The position numbers and the translations under genes are program-made. From Camillea tinctor (Eukaryota > Ascomycota > Sordariomycetes > Xylariales > Xylariaceae), in NCBI GenBank assembly GCA_022578605.1, contig MU394053.1, positions 186,001 to 250,000 on the forward strand: a DNA stretch of 64,000 nt, in the 5' to 3' direction. The first letter of the stretch is position 1; each line of letters begins with the position of its first letter. A model generated the notes under the pieces. That model saw nothing but the letters and a program-made list of their open reading frames with translations, made no database searches and was not told the origin of the DNA. Of the stretch, positions 22,149 through 34,908 are shown one piece after another.

Positions 22149-22806
22149 GGTCAACATGTTTTCGCCCGCGGGGAACGCGGAGGTGCATAAATATTGATAA
22201 AATGATGCTGTGTATATATTGCCCTTGATGAACTATGTAGATGAAAGACCAGGGTTGGACTTGAGCACACCTTTCCTAGAAACTAATTCTAGAACTCTTA
22301 TGCCTGGAGATCCAAGGGGCAAGTAAAAATAGGATCGCAATCTGCGCAATCCCGGCCGAGTTGCAATGACACGGCCTGTTAGATGGTCATTGCTCTGAAC
22401 GCGTATAGGAGTACAGACTTTCGTCATCCTTCAAGAACCTGTATGTACTACAAGGCTGGACTGGATACCCACAAAATCGCCGTCATATCGTTGCTTAGTA
22501 CTCTACTCTACTCATCAAGTATCATCTTGTTATCCTTCAAAGGACATGTTTCTGGAATTGTAAGACATCGAAGCGGGATATCTACATTATAGATTATATG
22601 CGAGTCTAGATCTCTCATATAAAGGATGCCGAGCCTCGTCCTTCCCACCCAAGAGTTTCCTGCGAGCTATCTCGACTACCATGTTGAATCATGATCACTT
22701 AGTCGAGATCACAATCCCCTTTGTATTCCTGTGCTTGACGCATGAGGAAATAAGCACTCTTTCCTCTATTTATCGCTGTTTCTTATAATAGACCCTCAGT
22801 GGTAAA

Positions 22807-25500
22807 ATGGTGCTACGAAAAGTTGGGTTGAAGTTGGCAAGATGCCTCGGTATCGATATCGAAGCTCATGAGCGTCGTGTGCCGCATGACCTTGTTAAAC
22901 GAGCTACTGATGCCATATACCCTTACGAAGCACTTTTGGATGAGGTGCCGACAGTGAAGGAATGGGCTCTTGAGTGTCTACCATCTAAATATGATATAAT
23001 CCCTTACTTGACTAGCTTCTTTCCCTTCACTAAATGGATAGGCCGGTATAATCTTAGATGGTTCACTGGAGATGTCATCGCTGGTGAGCACATCCCAATA
23101 TATGTAACACGAATATTAAGCTAAATATACTCCAGGGGTTACTCTTGGCCTTGTTGTCGTCCCTCAAGTGCTATCTTATTCTCTACTCGCCAACCTCAGT
23201 CCAGAATACGGCCTCTATACGTCATTTGTGGGAGCGGCTTTATATTGGATTTTCGGAACTTCTAAGGACATATCAATAGGGGTATTGTTTCATTCCTGAT
23301 TAAATCTATTTGGTCAATAACAGAGCTAACTAGCTATCAGGCAACTGCCGTGGTGTCACTTCTCGTAGGAAAGACGGGAGATAATGTACTCCAGCAACAT
23401 CCAGAGTTCGACCGTGGGGAGGTCGTGAGGACGCACGCTTTCTTGTCAGGGTGTTTCTTACTCGTCTTTGGACTTCTCAGATTGGACTGGATCATCGAAT
23501 TCATCCCGCATATTGCCATATCGTCCTTTGTCACTGGTGCAGCTATCACTATATCTCTGAGTCAACTGCCAACGCTTTTGGGAATTACTGGTGTCAACTC
23601 AAGAGGGCCAGCATACCTAGTTTTCATCGATGTATGCAAAGGCCTTGGTAGGATGAATTTGGATGCAGCTATAGGGATACCCGCATTACTACTATTAATG
23701 TTCATCAAATACTCGTGTGAATACATGAAACAACGCCAACCACACAGATCAAAGCTATGGACTACTATTTCGTCTCTCCGATTTACGTTTACTATCCTTC
23801 TCTTTACGCTTATTAGTTTTCTCGCCAATAAGGATGCTCCCCCAGGACAGCCACATTTTCGAATTCTTGGGAAGCTCCCAGTTGGTAGGTTGTATATCAA
23901 ACAAAGGCTACTACTATGGTAACTGACTAGGTCTAGGTTTTACTCACATGGGTGTGCCATCACTCGAACCCAAGTTGATTGCTGCAATTTTGCCACAGCT
24001 TCCTGCTACAGTTATTATTTTGATCGTCGAACATATCGCGATTGGGAAGTCCTTCGGACGAATTAACGAATACACGATAATTCCTTCACAAGAGCTTATG
24101 TCTATTGCTGCAACTAACATGCTTGGGCCCTTCGTAGGAGCCTATGCCTCAACCGGATCGTTTGGTGGTGCTGCCATCTTATCCAACACTGGCTCTAGGA
24201 CACCACTTAACGGCGTATTCGACAGCTTCATCCTATTACTAGCCTTGTATGCGTTAACGCTAGTTCTATACTACATCCCTATGGCTAGTCTAGGGGCTCT
24301 TGTTATTCACGCAGTGATCAATCTAATTATACCTCCGGATCAACTATACAAATACTGGCTCATGTCGCCTCCTGATGTGGCCATTTATTTCATCGGATTA
24401 CTGGTTGCAGTTTTCACTAGCCTGGAGTACGGCATTTACGCAACAGTGGCCTTGTCTGCCCTTGTCTTATTGCTGAGGATTGCTCTCTCCCAAGGTCGTT
24501 TCATGGGTCGTACACGCATTCACCGATATCCATATGCACGCCAGGATGGGATTTCGAGCAGTTCTTCTTCCATCATGGCATCGGAGTACCCGGTGATGAG
24601 CCTCGCGAAGTCTCGAGAAGCCTTCCTGCCTCTCGATTGCAAGGATGCTTCTAATCCTGAGATTGAAATCGAGTCACCATACCCCGGGGTGTTTATCTAT
24701 CGTTTCACAGATGGTTTTAACTACCTCAACCAAGAGCAACATATCGATACCTTGCTTGGTCGCGTTATGCGAGATACTCGACGTACTACTGTAGCACATT
24801 ACAATAACCCTGGTGTAAGTTTTATTCGGCTCCAACATGACATTCAGACTATTAACATATACCACAGGATCGGCCCTGGCATGAACACCCCCCTCCAAAG
24901 TCGGTGAGCAATTGTCCAAACGAACCCGACCCCGAATCCCTCAAGCCGACATTGAAGGCCATCGTATTGGACTGTTCAGCGATCAATAATGTGGATATTG
25001 GACCGGTGGAGGGCCTGATGGGGCTTCGAAAGCAGTTGGACCGCTGGGCAGATCCTGACCCCGTAGAGTGGCACTTCGCTTGTCTCGACAACCGATGGGC
25101 TCGGCGGGCACTGGACGCTGCTGGTTTCGGCTACCCCAGCGTCGCCGAGTTTGAACGACGCGAGCGGTGGGACCCTATGTTTAGCCTTGCCGCCAAGTCA
25201 ACAGCAGTGGAACCGACCAATGGTGTCCGTATCAGGCCCCCCCACGTCTCGAGACAGGGTATCATCGACAACGATGTGGAGAAGGGGGTTATGGGTATAT
25301 CTACAGCGCCAGCCCCACGTTCGCCTACGTTAGTGCCGACACATGGAATCAACTATCCGAATTTTCATGCCGACCTTTCGGTTGCCGTCGAGAACGCAGT
25401 CCGGCACGCGACGGTAGGGTACGGGAAGGCCCTTGCTGCGCGTGAAGACGCTGACCGCGCGGACCAAGATGGCTTGGATCAAGCACCCACTTCTGACTAG
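22807..25500 (+). CDS. SulP sulfate permease with STAS domain
   Basis: Exons 22807-23083, 23136-23281, 23341-23884, 23937-24814 and 24868-25500, sum 2478 nt, 825 aa. SulP hallmarks: the first membrane segments begin at GDVIAGVTLGLVVVPQ (joined across intron 1) and continue SYSLLANLSPEYGLYTSFVG; later GFTHMGVPSLEPK is created by splicing of intron 3; then about a dozen membrane helices. The cytosolic C-terminus carries a STAS domain (FIYRFTDGFNY at its start; AIVLDCSAINNVDIGPVEGL in its core). Family role: plasma-membrane proton/sulfate symport feeding cysteine and methionine synthesis, usually induced by sulfur limitation. The tail after the STAS domain (about 90 residues) is low in predicted structure. 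Substrate sulfate is inferred from fungal relatives; molybdate or another oxyanion cannot be excluded. Confidence 0.92.
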
Positions 25501-26873
25501 TAGATTGAAAAGAGATGCCTGTTTACAGTAGAATACACCTGTGAGAAAAAGAAGTAAACATGGAAAATAATAGAAAGGGGGTTGTGTTTGAGCTTGACCC
25601 AAGCGATGCCTAATGTATTATGCTAGAATTAGAGCTGGTTGGGCTTCATGCTCCGATGCGAGGTCATCTAAATCGCTAGAGAGCATTATTACCGACGGTG
25701 GGATGTTGTTTTCTGGGGGCTCAAAGCTAGCCATGTAGTCATGGAATATCCGAAGCGAGGTTTTCGTCTAAATTACTACTTGCGTTGAACTATAGTTTGG
25801 ATGAGGATTCACGTCGATCATACGAGAGTTGCCCTCTGATCAAAGATTATACTATACCTTGTCCCACGTAGAAATATGTTGATTTCCCTTATTCCTTCCT
25901 TCAGATTTATTGACTGCGGGTTTTATCTGATCGGCTCATGTGCTTCCGGGATGAATCTCAGAAAGTGTTGGCTGATATACGTAAGAGGTCGACGCAGCAA
26001 AGTTCTTGGCAAGATATATCTGGTGTTTGATCGCTGTTGCGTCAATGAAAGATGAGGTTTGTGCGGGGATCGAATTCTAGAGCCTGATTGGCCAGAGTCT
26101 GGCATTTTATACTCAATTAGGTATTGCCAAGGCTTCGGTTACATCAAACACCAGTACCTTTCCAAGGCTAGATGATGAACTCAAAAACATGTAAGTCAAC
26201 ATTAAAAAAATATAAAAAACGAAGGACGTTTTCTTTTCGTTTATTTAAATTTATTGCAGTTTCGAGACTCTTTGTATTTGGAAGAATGCTCACGGAATGT
26301 AATATTTCTAAGATTTCATCTCTGTGCACCAAATAAAGTCATTACTAACTAAACTGGCACCTAGTACCTACCTACACGGGATATAGCATAAATCACGATC
26401 TTGGCAAAGTTGAAGCTCGAGCTAATTATAGGAAGTGATGTTGCTATAATGTTTCGTCTTGTTGAGTAGCCTCATAGGAATAAATGCCCCAATAATTGGT
26501 TTTGGTCTCATGTTCATCCCGTGTCGAATGATTACCAAGGTATGATCAGCGGCATATGTAACCGTCGAGCGGTTGACTTCAGACTCCATTCATGGGCCAT
26601 CCGGCCCGTATTTGCCGCGATACCATCACGCTTATATTTTTGTACTTAAGGGAGCCATCCTGCGGTTTAGGAGATTGCTTTGTTACGCATCCTCTCCCGT
26701 CTTCAAACCTGCTCTAATTCCTTTCGTTTACGAGTAGATCTCGATCGTTATTCATATCAAGGTTCTGCGAATCTTTCTTTCATTTCTATCGTATATATAC
26801 TTGATTACAACTTCCATTCTTTACGAACCTACCGACCTATAGCCGTTGCTTCCATCTCAAAACCACAATCACA
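25501..26873. other. Intergenic region, no gene seen
   Basis: About 1.4 kb of AT-rich DNA; only the TATA box of the next gene (26792-26799) stands out. Confidence 0.5.
26792..26799 (+). promoter_or_regulatory. TATA box of the Asn-rich secreted protein gene
   Basis: TATATATA about 75 bp upstream of the ATG at 26874, followed by a C/A-rich leader ending in TCACAATG, a good fungal start context. Confidence 0.6.
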
Positions 26874-27320
26874 ATGCAGACTAAGAACATCATCCTTGCT
26901 CTCTTCGCTGCCTCGGCAGTCAGCGCCTCCAAGATCAACATCTACCGCCCCCGCCAAAACAATAACAATAACAACAACAATAACGGCAACAACAATGGCA
27001 ACAACGGTAACAACAACGCCGTAGATGCTGCTGTAGACTTCGGCCAGTGCACTCCGACAATGGACTTCCAGCTAGGGCGAGAAGGCCGCAAGGCCGACGA
27101 GGGCACTTTCCTGCCGACGGACCCGCTCGTAGCTGAGGGCCAGCAGGATGCCCTCAATCCGAGCATCATCATGAACCGCATCTGCGACCAGCTAACAAAC
27201 GTGTGCGAGGCCAACGATGCCGCCGTCGCTGCCTGCGAGGATGCTCAGGCCCAGACTGAGGCCCTTGGCACCAAGGACGCGACCACTGCTGATGCCTTCA
27301 ATGCGGCTCTAGGCTTTTAA
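26874..27320 (+). CDS. Small secreted Asn-rich protein
   Basis: Single exon, 148 aa. The N-terminus is a clear signal peptide (IILALFAASAVSA, cleavage likely after residue 18). A basic RPRQ leads into a 20-residue tract of Asn with a few Gly (about 29-48), encoded by AAC/AAT triplets. The remaining 95 residues form an acidic, Ala-rich domain with four cysteines (DFGQC, RICDQ, NVCEA, AACED) that could pair. Proteins of this build are secreted or cell-wall attached in many ascomycetes; no enzymatic motif is present. It could be a surface protein or effector-like, but nothing in the sequence decides this. The strong TATA promoter suggests regulated, possibly high expression. Confidence 0.8.
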   Translation: MQTKNIILALFAASAVSASKINIYRPRQNNNNNNNNNGNNNGNNGNNNAVDAAVDFGQCTPTMDFQLGREGRKADEGTFLPTDPLVAEGQQDALNPSIIMNRICDQLTNVCEANDAAVAACEDAQAQTEALGTKDATTADAFNAALGF

Positions 27321-28139
27321 AAGGATAAACTATTGCTTCTTCGAGTAGCCCTGTATAGTAGGCATATGGAATAAAGGATAACGCGAAATACGATAGAATG
27401 ATGTCTTGGGGTTTGCCATTTGGTGTGCCTGTTCTTTTTTCTTTTGGAGTATGAAACATTATCTAGATGTATGAATCTACATGATATCTACGAGAAACAT
27501 ATGCTACAAGACTCTTGATCCTTCTGTCATATGATGTGGTACAATTCATTGAAAACCTGGTGTCTTGATGAAAATGGTCGTATCTCCTTGTTGGGATAGG
27601 GCAATCTGCCAGCATCGCATCCACTCATCAGCAAAACATTATTGGAATGGCGACGTTCCATAAATGACATATCACCAAACACAGATCGTCTCAACACAAG
27701 CTTAGTGTCACTCGTCAATTCTCTCTCTCTGTCCTACTCTTTTCGTAGGAGCTATCATTGTACTCATACACAACATCCCAACTGGGACCAACAACAGCAT
27801 AAAAGAGAAGAAAACAAAGCAAGGGGCCGAAGAAAACAGAAAGGTAACCCCCCCAGAAAAATGAGCCCTAAAGCAATACCATTGTTGTCATCCTATTATA
27901 GATGATAGGATACCAGGAAACACCGCCAAACAACAGATGGGCTGGAAGAAGTAGAAGAAAGGCAGCATTCACATGCCAGGCCACCCCTTGGATTCACAAC
28001 CACAACGATAACCGGACGATAGCCTTTCAGCCTTCTCGGCAACAAGACAGCCCACTCAACATCCATCATCATCGCTGTCACCGGCGCCATCACTACACCA
28101 TTGTTATTTGTGTGATTCCCTTCCTCCATCCTCCCACCA
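27321..28139. other. Convergent 3' region, no gene seen
   Basis: About 820 bp between the stops of two converging genes; contains their 3' UTRs and no supported frame. Confidence 0.5.
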
Positions 28140-29284
28140 CTATTGGCGGTCGCATGGATCATCCCCCCATGCCATCCGAACCTGGGCCCACAGCTGTGCC
28201 TCGGCGCCCTGCTGGTTGCGAACCTGTTGCTGGTGAATCCGAATGATAGCGCGGGCACGCAGGGACTGTGCCCGACAGGACGCGAAACGGTACTCTAGAC
28301 CGGTGGTCTTGGCGTTCTGCCGGATGGTCTCAATAGACTCAAGGTTGTAGTCGAGGCCGGCGTTCTGTAACAGCTGGCTGAGGTGGGGGTCGTTGATGAT
28401 CTGCGTCGGACCGTATATTTTAAGGACGCGAGAGGTGCGGCCCTGGGAAGTCGGCATTGGCCTGGCCTTGATACGGTTGTACATCGCCCGGGGGTTCCGG
28501 CCACCAACGGTCAATGTGCCAGAATTAACCTGGCCGAAGAACCGCACCACTCCCTCGTGATCGAAGAACACGAGCTTGGCTGCGGCCCCACGGTGATCAG
28601 CCGTGGGAAGGTTTATATGGCAATGAGATACCTTGCCAACGTCTCGAATGCTGTCAAACAGCATTTTGTAGGTCAGTCCTGATGGTAGCTCTGTGACGAA
28701 GATTGAACAGTTCTCAGCATCGGGAATTTGGGCGCTTTGGTTAGCCGGATTAGCCAGGTCACCTCTATAATTATCACTGCTCGAGGATGGGACCGGGTCA
28801 GATTGCGTGGATGACTGGTTGGAGAGGGGCGGGCTTGCTCTGTCACTACCGGTGTCTGATGAATTCTCATTAATATCACGGACGATAAGAAGGATGGGGT
28901 TAATAGGGTTCACATACCTGTGATTCGTGGTCCATTGTTATCGAGAGCAGCCTCGGATGACCCTGAGGATTGGCTAGAATCTCCCAATGACAAGGTAGAC
29001 GACTGTTCGGTTACAAAGCTTTGAGTGTTGGTGTACATTGAACAGTTAATCCCCGGCCAACGACGGGGAGGTACGACGTAGATCGGTAGTGGGCGAGAAT
29101 TAGGGGGTACATGGTATTTTCCGTTGTCAAGCACTGGTGATCGAAATACTCCATTTGGATACCAGATGCTCATGTTAATCAACATGGCATCAGTATTCTT
29201 CGATACGCAAGAGCCTGGGTTGTCCTCTTTGAAGATAGTTGCCATTGTTCCAAGAGGAGACGGAATGTGATAAGGGGAAGCCAT
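28140..29284 (-). CDS. RRM-domain RNA-binding protein
   Basis: Exons (minus strand) 29284-28918 and 28855-28140, 360 aa; the 62-nt intron starts GTATGTG and ends TTCATCAG, chosen because it alone keeps the downstream frame. The first 120 residues and the Ser-rich linker look disordered. From about residue 172 an RRM-like fold is visible: IFVTELP (RNP2-like), an alpha-helix MLFDSIRDVG, then AAKLVFFD (RNP1-like) and GVVRFFGQV. A C-terminal extension with LKIYGPTQIINDPHLSQLL and RFASCRAQSLRARAIIRIHQ follows the domain, as in a group of fungal RRM proteins of unknown role. RNA binding is inferred from the fold; target and compartment are unknown. Confidence 0.75.
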
Positions 29285-32200
29285 AGTGGCGTGAATGGAT
29301 GTGCGAATGTTGGAATAGTTGGTTGGATGGAGATATCAAAGATAAAGTGGTTGATTTTTCTGGTTCTCAGGATTTTTGCAGTCCTAGGTTCTGTGGGTAA
29401 CTAGGTAAAGAGTAAGAATAGGGAAGAAGGGAGAGGGAAAAGAAAAGAGTAAAGAGGGAAGAACGAAAAGGTGAATGTGCTCGCGTTGCTATGGTCGCCG
29501 GGGAGATTGAAAGGTACGTACTTTCTTTTGCAGTTTTTCTGCCCTCCAGGAAAACAACAAGTTACTAAAGGCAACTACAGAACATATTGATGAAGGCCTG
29601 ACTTCCAAGTGTTCGCTTTTAAGTGCTCAAGAGTTAGGAAACGAGCAATACCAGTGCATCCTTCATATATGTGCATAACAGCCCTAGCTAGACCTTGGAG
29701 TTAAGAATGGCATGGCAATGTCATAGCAGGCAGTCGGATAAATAAACACTTTTCTCCTATCTTGCTATGTAATTATATTCTCCCTGTTACTATCAATGTA
29801 ACCATCTATAGAGGCTCTACTCTTGGTGAACACATGGTGATCTGCGATCTTCCAATGAGAAAAATCTTCGGATGTAACTAAACGTTTTTTAACACAGTTA
29901 GAGTTCTCCTATTAGGTGTTTAAAGTTTGGTATGTGCAGGTATTGATCATTGCTCAGCCCTACCAGAATCTTTAATATAACACAATATTTTCGGACTTCA
30001 ATTACACACCCTGATGCATCTCCTAACCCAGGTGGACATGCACGTTTTTCCAATGAGATTAGTTATCCCACGCGGATTCAAAGACGCCTATAAGACTAAT
30101 AGCAGTCTTCTTAGCTTCTAACAACCAAAAAGAGGAAGATAAAAACATTTTAATTGCCTAAGCTTAGTTCCTAGAGAGGATCAATATGAACATTCCAAAC
30201 TATAGATATAGGGTCATATTCTATTAGATCTCTCTACATGTCCTTGAACCATGTTACACTAACACATCTCTTTACCAGCTATTGCGGCCTTTTCCCTCTT
30301 TGCAAATAACCATTCACGTAAACCTCCCTTCAACTACACTGACAGTTATATGAATGTTCCTTTCATTTCTATTTTTCTTATCCTGGTTTTCAGTTTTGAG
30401 CCAATCTCGGACATTTTGTACTTATAATCAGTTCCACACCTAACTTATCTACCCAACCCTTGACACAAAGCTAGCAGTTTATGGAAACGTAAAAGGCCTA
30501 CAGGCCAAAGAGCACAGTTACCACAGGTGGTCTACTGGAATATTTCGATAACCAGAGCTTAATTTTCCTTTCCATGACTGCCGCTCTGTCAAGTTGTTCA
30601 AGATTGAAGTTAGTATTGAATAATTATTATTAACCAGGAATGTTTCAACATTGGGGATATAACGCGACTTGGTAATGTGAACTATGGCTATATATAAGTG
30701 ATAGCGGGATATATTACATTTACACAGAATAATTACTAAGGTCATAGCATTTGTGTAACCAAAGTTATATGTTGAACACCCTTAACTCCTAGCTATATGT
30801 ATTACTTTAGAGATAGTACACCTGTAATTATGGTCCATCGTATTTCCATAAGCTAGTCTTTTTCTCTTTGTTACATCATTATAGATGTCAAAAATAGATG
30901 GAATATTTTGCTTGGCTAAAAAGGTACACAACATATGCAACTATTTGAGGTAGGGTGAGCATAGTGGAATAACACCACAGCGTTATCATGTATTAGTGCT
31001 CAATGCGCTATGCCACTGGCGGGTTTAGGTAATTCGTTTCTTGTTGCTCGCTATGAACCCTATCAGCACAGCACACCCAGCACTACAAGTCACTGTTATG
31101 GCTACCCCCGCTGTATCGGTACCTCCTGTTTCATGTACCTGGGTAATTATATACTTCTAAGTCATGAACTAACAAGTGCGACCCACACCCGTTCTATCGG
31201 TTCCTGCCCTACCTACCTTCTATTTGTGGACCACTAGCTCGGGTCCGGGCGCTGGCAACGGAATTCAGTCAGGTGACCTGCGACCGGAGCGGCTATTGAA
31301 ACCTCCCCGCAGTATACATCCCTATCCACACAAAATGGTCTGGGACCTTTATTTAGCAGTAACTCTTATATCCCAGATATACCTCTTTTTACTTCTTAGT
31401 TCCTAGTCTTTGTGCCATTTCGCGCTAAATAACCAGCATAGGCCTAGGTACTGATTCCCTAGGATAGGTACTATACAACCATTCCCTAAGAACCCCCAAA
31501 GCTCACTAGACAATACCAATACCTAGGCGTACATCCAGTCACCTAAGGCTCACAATTCTATTCCTAGGTAACAAGGTTGTCATGGTGCACAACAGATATT
31601 CCGTCGAGCATGTAATAGCGGATAGTACCTACCTTGAAAGGAACCAAAAAGAGACTGTTTCCTGGTATAAATAAGTACCTACTAACTAACCATGTCATCA
31701 ATAAGTACATAGTACATAGTACATACCTGCACTTCCAGGTTCCCCATACTGAAAACAACAACAATACCAACAACGTAGTTACTTTCTAAGCCTTTGCGCT
31801 TATTTCCCTACGACAATTTTCACTTTCCCAGAGCGACTTTCTGAAAGAGAGCTAAACTATAGGTGTCAATCACAAATAAGTGCAATTGTATACTCTCTTA
31901 GCATGCTTGCAAAATCTATAGCCTTTGCATTCCACATAAACACATTACGCTCCTTTCCAATACCTAGCCTAAATTCTTTTATCCTCTGCTGTACGCAAAG
32001 GGGACTATCAGAACCGCTGGTTACAAACCAGTCACTAGCATACAGGTCGTAGACTTGAAGCACGTTACAAAATCATGTTTTGTTCACAGAGACTCTTTAA
32101 CTATGATCGCAGCTATAATCTGACCAGGCAGGCAAAGAATACCAACCGACCGAGCACTTCTTAGTTTCAAAGCTAATAGAAATGATAATTCATCTTAACA

Positions 32201-32441
32201 CACAAAGCAACATAGAAACCTATCTCTCTATTTCTCCCTCCCCTATTTCCCCTTTCTCTTCCACCATATAACCTAGGCAGGGTAAGTTGCCTACAACCTA
32301 GGGAACACCTCACCCTTGACTCGTTGCTCATGGGTTGCTCTAACTGCATATCGTTAATGGTTGACTGTTCCATGTCGTAACCAAACAAGCAAGGGAGAAG
32401 GGGAAGAAGTATGGAGAAGAAAGACTTGGCTATTGTAGTAC
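29285..32441. other. 3.2 kb gene-free tract
   Basis: Promoter of the RRM gene at the left and 3' flank of NAD(P)HX dehydratase at the right; no gene is supported between them. CCTAGGTA-type motifs are frequent (31438-31580), and a TACATAG tandem (31704-31726) is present. A stretch at 31060-31330 is less AT-rich and codes in pieces but lacks a credible gene model (see rejected items). Confidence 0.5.
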
Positions 32442-33984
32442 TCACATATCCCTATACTCAGGTTCCCCAATCAAGTTCAAGAACGCAGTGTGTACCTGGT
32501 CTGTCAGATCGCTAGCCTGAAGGCTTCGTCCTCTCTGCTCAAAGGCGAGGCGGGAGCACTCCTAAATGGATAAAAGGCGACACCAGTTAGCTTTCCATTT
32601 AAACCTCCTTTCCATATCTTTTTATCTCCCTCTCCCCACGTTTACCCGAAAGGGCAGGACATGAAAAGGAGATATAACAGGCAGAAAAAATAAAATCGGA
32701 ACAAAACAGAAGAAAGCAATAAAGAGCGCGCAACCCAACTCACCCTCGTAATCGCCGCTCCCCCAAAAGCCGCCAGCCTCAACATCTCGTCCGCACCCAA
32801 CCTCTGCCACTCCCCCATCCCCCTCTCCTCCCACAAGCCATCCAGATACGCCTTGCGCCACGCCAAAAACGTCGCGATACTCCCCGTCAGCGTATCCCCC
32901 TGGCCACCGCTCCTCTTCAAGCCCCCAGCCACATCGCACACCAGGGCCCGCTCACCCACCTCCCCGCTCGATATCAGATCCCTCTGGCCCTTCTGCACAA
33001 TAGTCACGCCGCCCAGGGCGCGGCTCAGTTTCCTCACCTGTTCTCCTTCTTCTCTGCCGCCGTCGTCGCCTTCCCCGATAACCCCCTTCCACAGCCTCCC
33101 GAACTCGACCACGTTCGGCGTCAGCACCGCGCCCTTCCACCCCATGACCAGCTCGGGCGTCTTGACCACCAGCGCCAGCGCGTCGGCGTCGATGACGGCC
33201 GGGATGTTGCGCTCGCGGGCCGCGGCTAGGACCCGCGCCGCGACGTCGTGCATGAGCGGGTCGCGGCCCAGCCCGGGCCCCACGACGAGCACGTGGAGGC
33301 GGGGCAGCATCTGGTCGATGATGCGGGATGCGATGGTGGGGGCGTCTTCTTCCGCAGAAGAGGGAGAGGAAGAGGGGGGAGGGGACTGCCGCATGAGCGG
33401 GTGGACCATGAGGTTGGGGCTGTAAGTTTTGATTACGGCTGCGGCGGCGGGGGTGCATATGACGTGGGACTACCGGAGGGTTGGTTAGTTGTCTATAAAG
33501 CACGTTTATACATGTGATATGTTTATGTATAGACGTGCGTATAGTGTAGGCGAGGGGGGGGGAGGGGTTATAAAACACACCATATCGCAACCTAGACGGG
33601 CGCTCGCCATGGCGGAGAAGTACGGGGCTCCCGTGTAATCCTCACTACCACCGATGACGGCCACGCGGCCCAGTTGACCTAAACGCTCATCGGTTAGTAT
33701 ATTCTTTATTTTGCCGGTCTTCTCCTACCTCTCCTCTCCTATTTACACGCACGTGACACCACCTCCGAACATCCTTCGCCCCTCTATATCACAGGACACA
33801 TAGGAGTGCAGAGGGAGACAGAACATACGGCTTGTGCCCCAATGGAGAAGCTACAGGAACCAAAAACACGGAGAAAAGGAGAGACGAAGAAAAAGAGGCC
33901 ACACGAACCCTTATGAAACTTCCCTAGCATAGGAGGCACCATGCGCCGCACCTTAGCCAGGATTTGTCTCGTAGCGGACGACAT
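32442..33984 (-). CDS. ATP/ADP-dependent NAD(P)H-hydrate dehydratase (CARKD/NAXD family)
   Basis: Exons (minus strand) 33984-33909, 33678-33581, 33469-32744 and 32561-32442, sum 1020 nt, 339 aa. Role: repairs damaged NADHX and NADPHX to NAD(P)H using a nucleotide triphosphate or diphosphate. Motifs: [20 protein letters not shown] (starts in exon 2), [47 protein letters not shown] and the catalytic GGQGDTLTG. Two low-complexity inserts (Ser/Pro-rich in exon 3; Gly/Asp/Glu-rich after the LTPN motif) lengthen it. The start at 33984 follows family length; in-frame ATGs at 34014 and 34062 would add 10 or 26 residues. Cytosolic or mitochondrial location is undecided. Confidence 0.9.
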
Positions 33985-34908
33985 CTCGCCGTCTCTTGCA
34001 CAGGCACTGCTCATTTGAAATACGTCCTCAGTTCTTATTGTCTCTCTATCTCTTTTCTTCACCTAGAAAAGTTTTTACACCCTCCCGACTACTGGTGAGC
34101 AGGTAGCCTAATTAGCTTGATGAAAAAAATGAAAAAAGTCGAAGCTGTTCGTTGTTATTTTCGGAACTCGGGAGGGGTTGTCAGATGGCGGGGTTTTCTT
34201 CTTTGGTCGTTTGGGTATTGCCGTCCAAACAAGAGCAAGGGTATAAATTGCTTCAGTACCTGACATTAGCAGTAAAGGGGGAATGAATTTAGTAAGAAAC
34301 AAGATCAGGAAATTTGGGATGTGTTGTTATTGAAGTATGAAGTCAACGATTATGAGTTGGGGTTATAAGGAACTTATCGTTTATTACGTTGGTTACTGGC
34401 ATAATGATGTCACTAACGGTAACAACGTTAGGTACTGTAGATAGGTAATATGCACCTAAAGCACTACATGTACCACCTAAGCTAAGTTATGTACATACAT
34501 ACCTACCACCACCACTTATAAATCATATGATTAGAGATCATATGCCGCAACCTGAAAGCTCCTTGTAGCTTACCCAACCCCATCAACACCGTTATCAATA
34601 ATAGCATATCAATCGCTATATCAACCGTATTTCACATACTTTAGATTTAGATTCAGATCGCAGGTATATTCAAAAATCACTCATTACTTTTTTTGTCCAT
34701 AATCACTGCACAAAAGGAATCGAGTCATCTTGAGTTTTTGCCTCTATTTTACAAGGGCCGGAAATGGAGAACTTCCCACCGCTAGCCCGTTATCCTCACT
34801 AATCAGCACCCATCGACGCTCGTCTCCCTCTAAAACAAACAGGATCCGTTTAGTCCGGACCACTCAGGTATAGACAAGTCCCCACAACAGTGCCTTCTAA
34901 TAATTCGA
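33985..34908. other. Intergenic region, no gene seen
   Basis: Promoter of the dehydratase gene and 3' flank of the ATP synthase gene. Two in-frame ATGs at 34014 and 34062 belong to possible longer forms of the dehydratase. Confidence 0.5.

Larger units (their letters stand above)
20376..22806. other. 2.4 kb divergent intergenic region (catalase / sulfate permease)
   Basis: No supported gene. TATA-like boxes flank it on both sides (20464-20475 for catalase; CATATAAA at 22616-22623, about 185 bp before the permease start). A 16-bp tandem repeat lies at 22101-22148. The rest is AT-rich with scattered CTAGGTA/TACCTA motifs that recur through the intergenic DNA of this window. Confidence 0.55.

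Noticed and set aside
31060..31330. Possible two-exon small gene (ATG at 31052, intron-like GTAATT...AACAAG)
   Set aside because: Composition is suggestive, but splice signals are poor, the frame is Pro/Ser-rich simple sequence and nothing is recognised.
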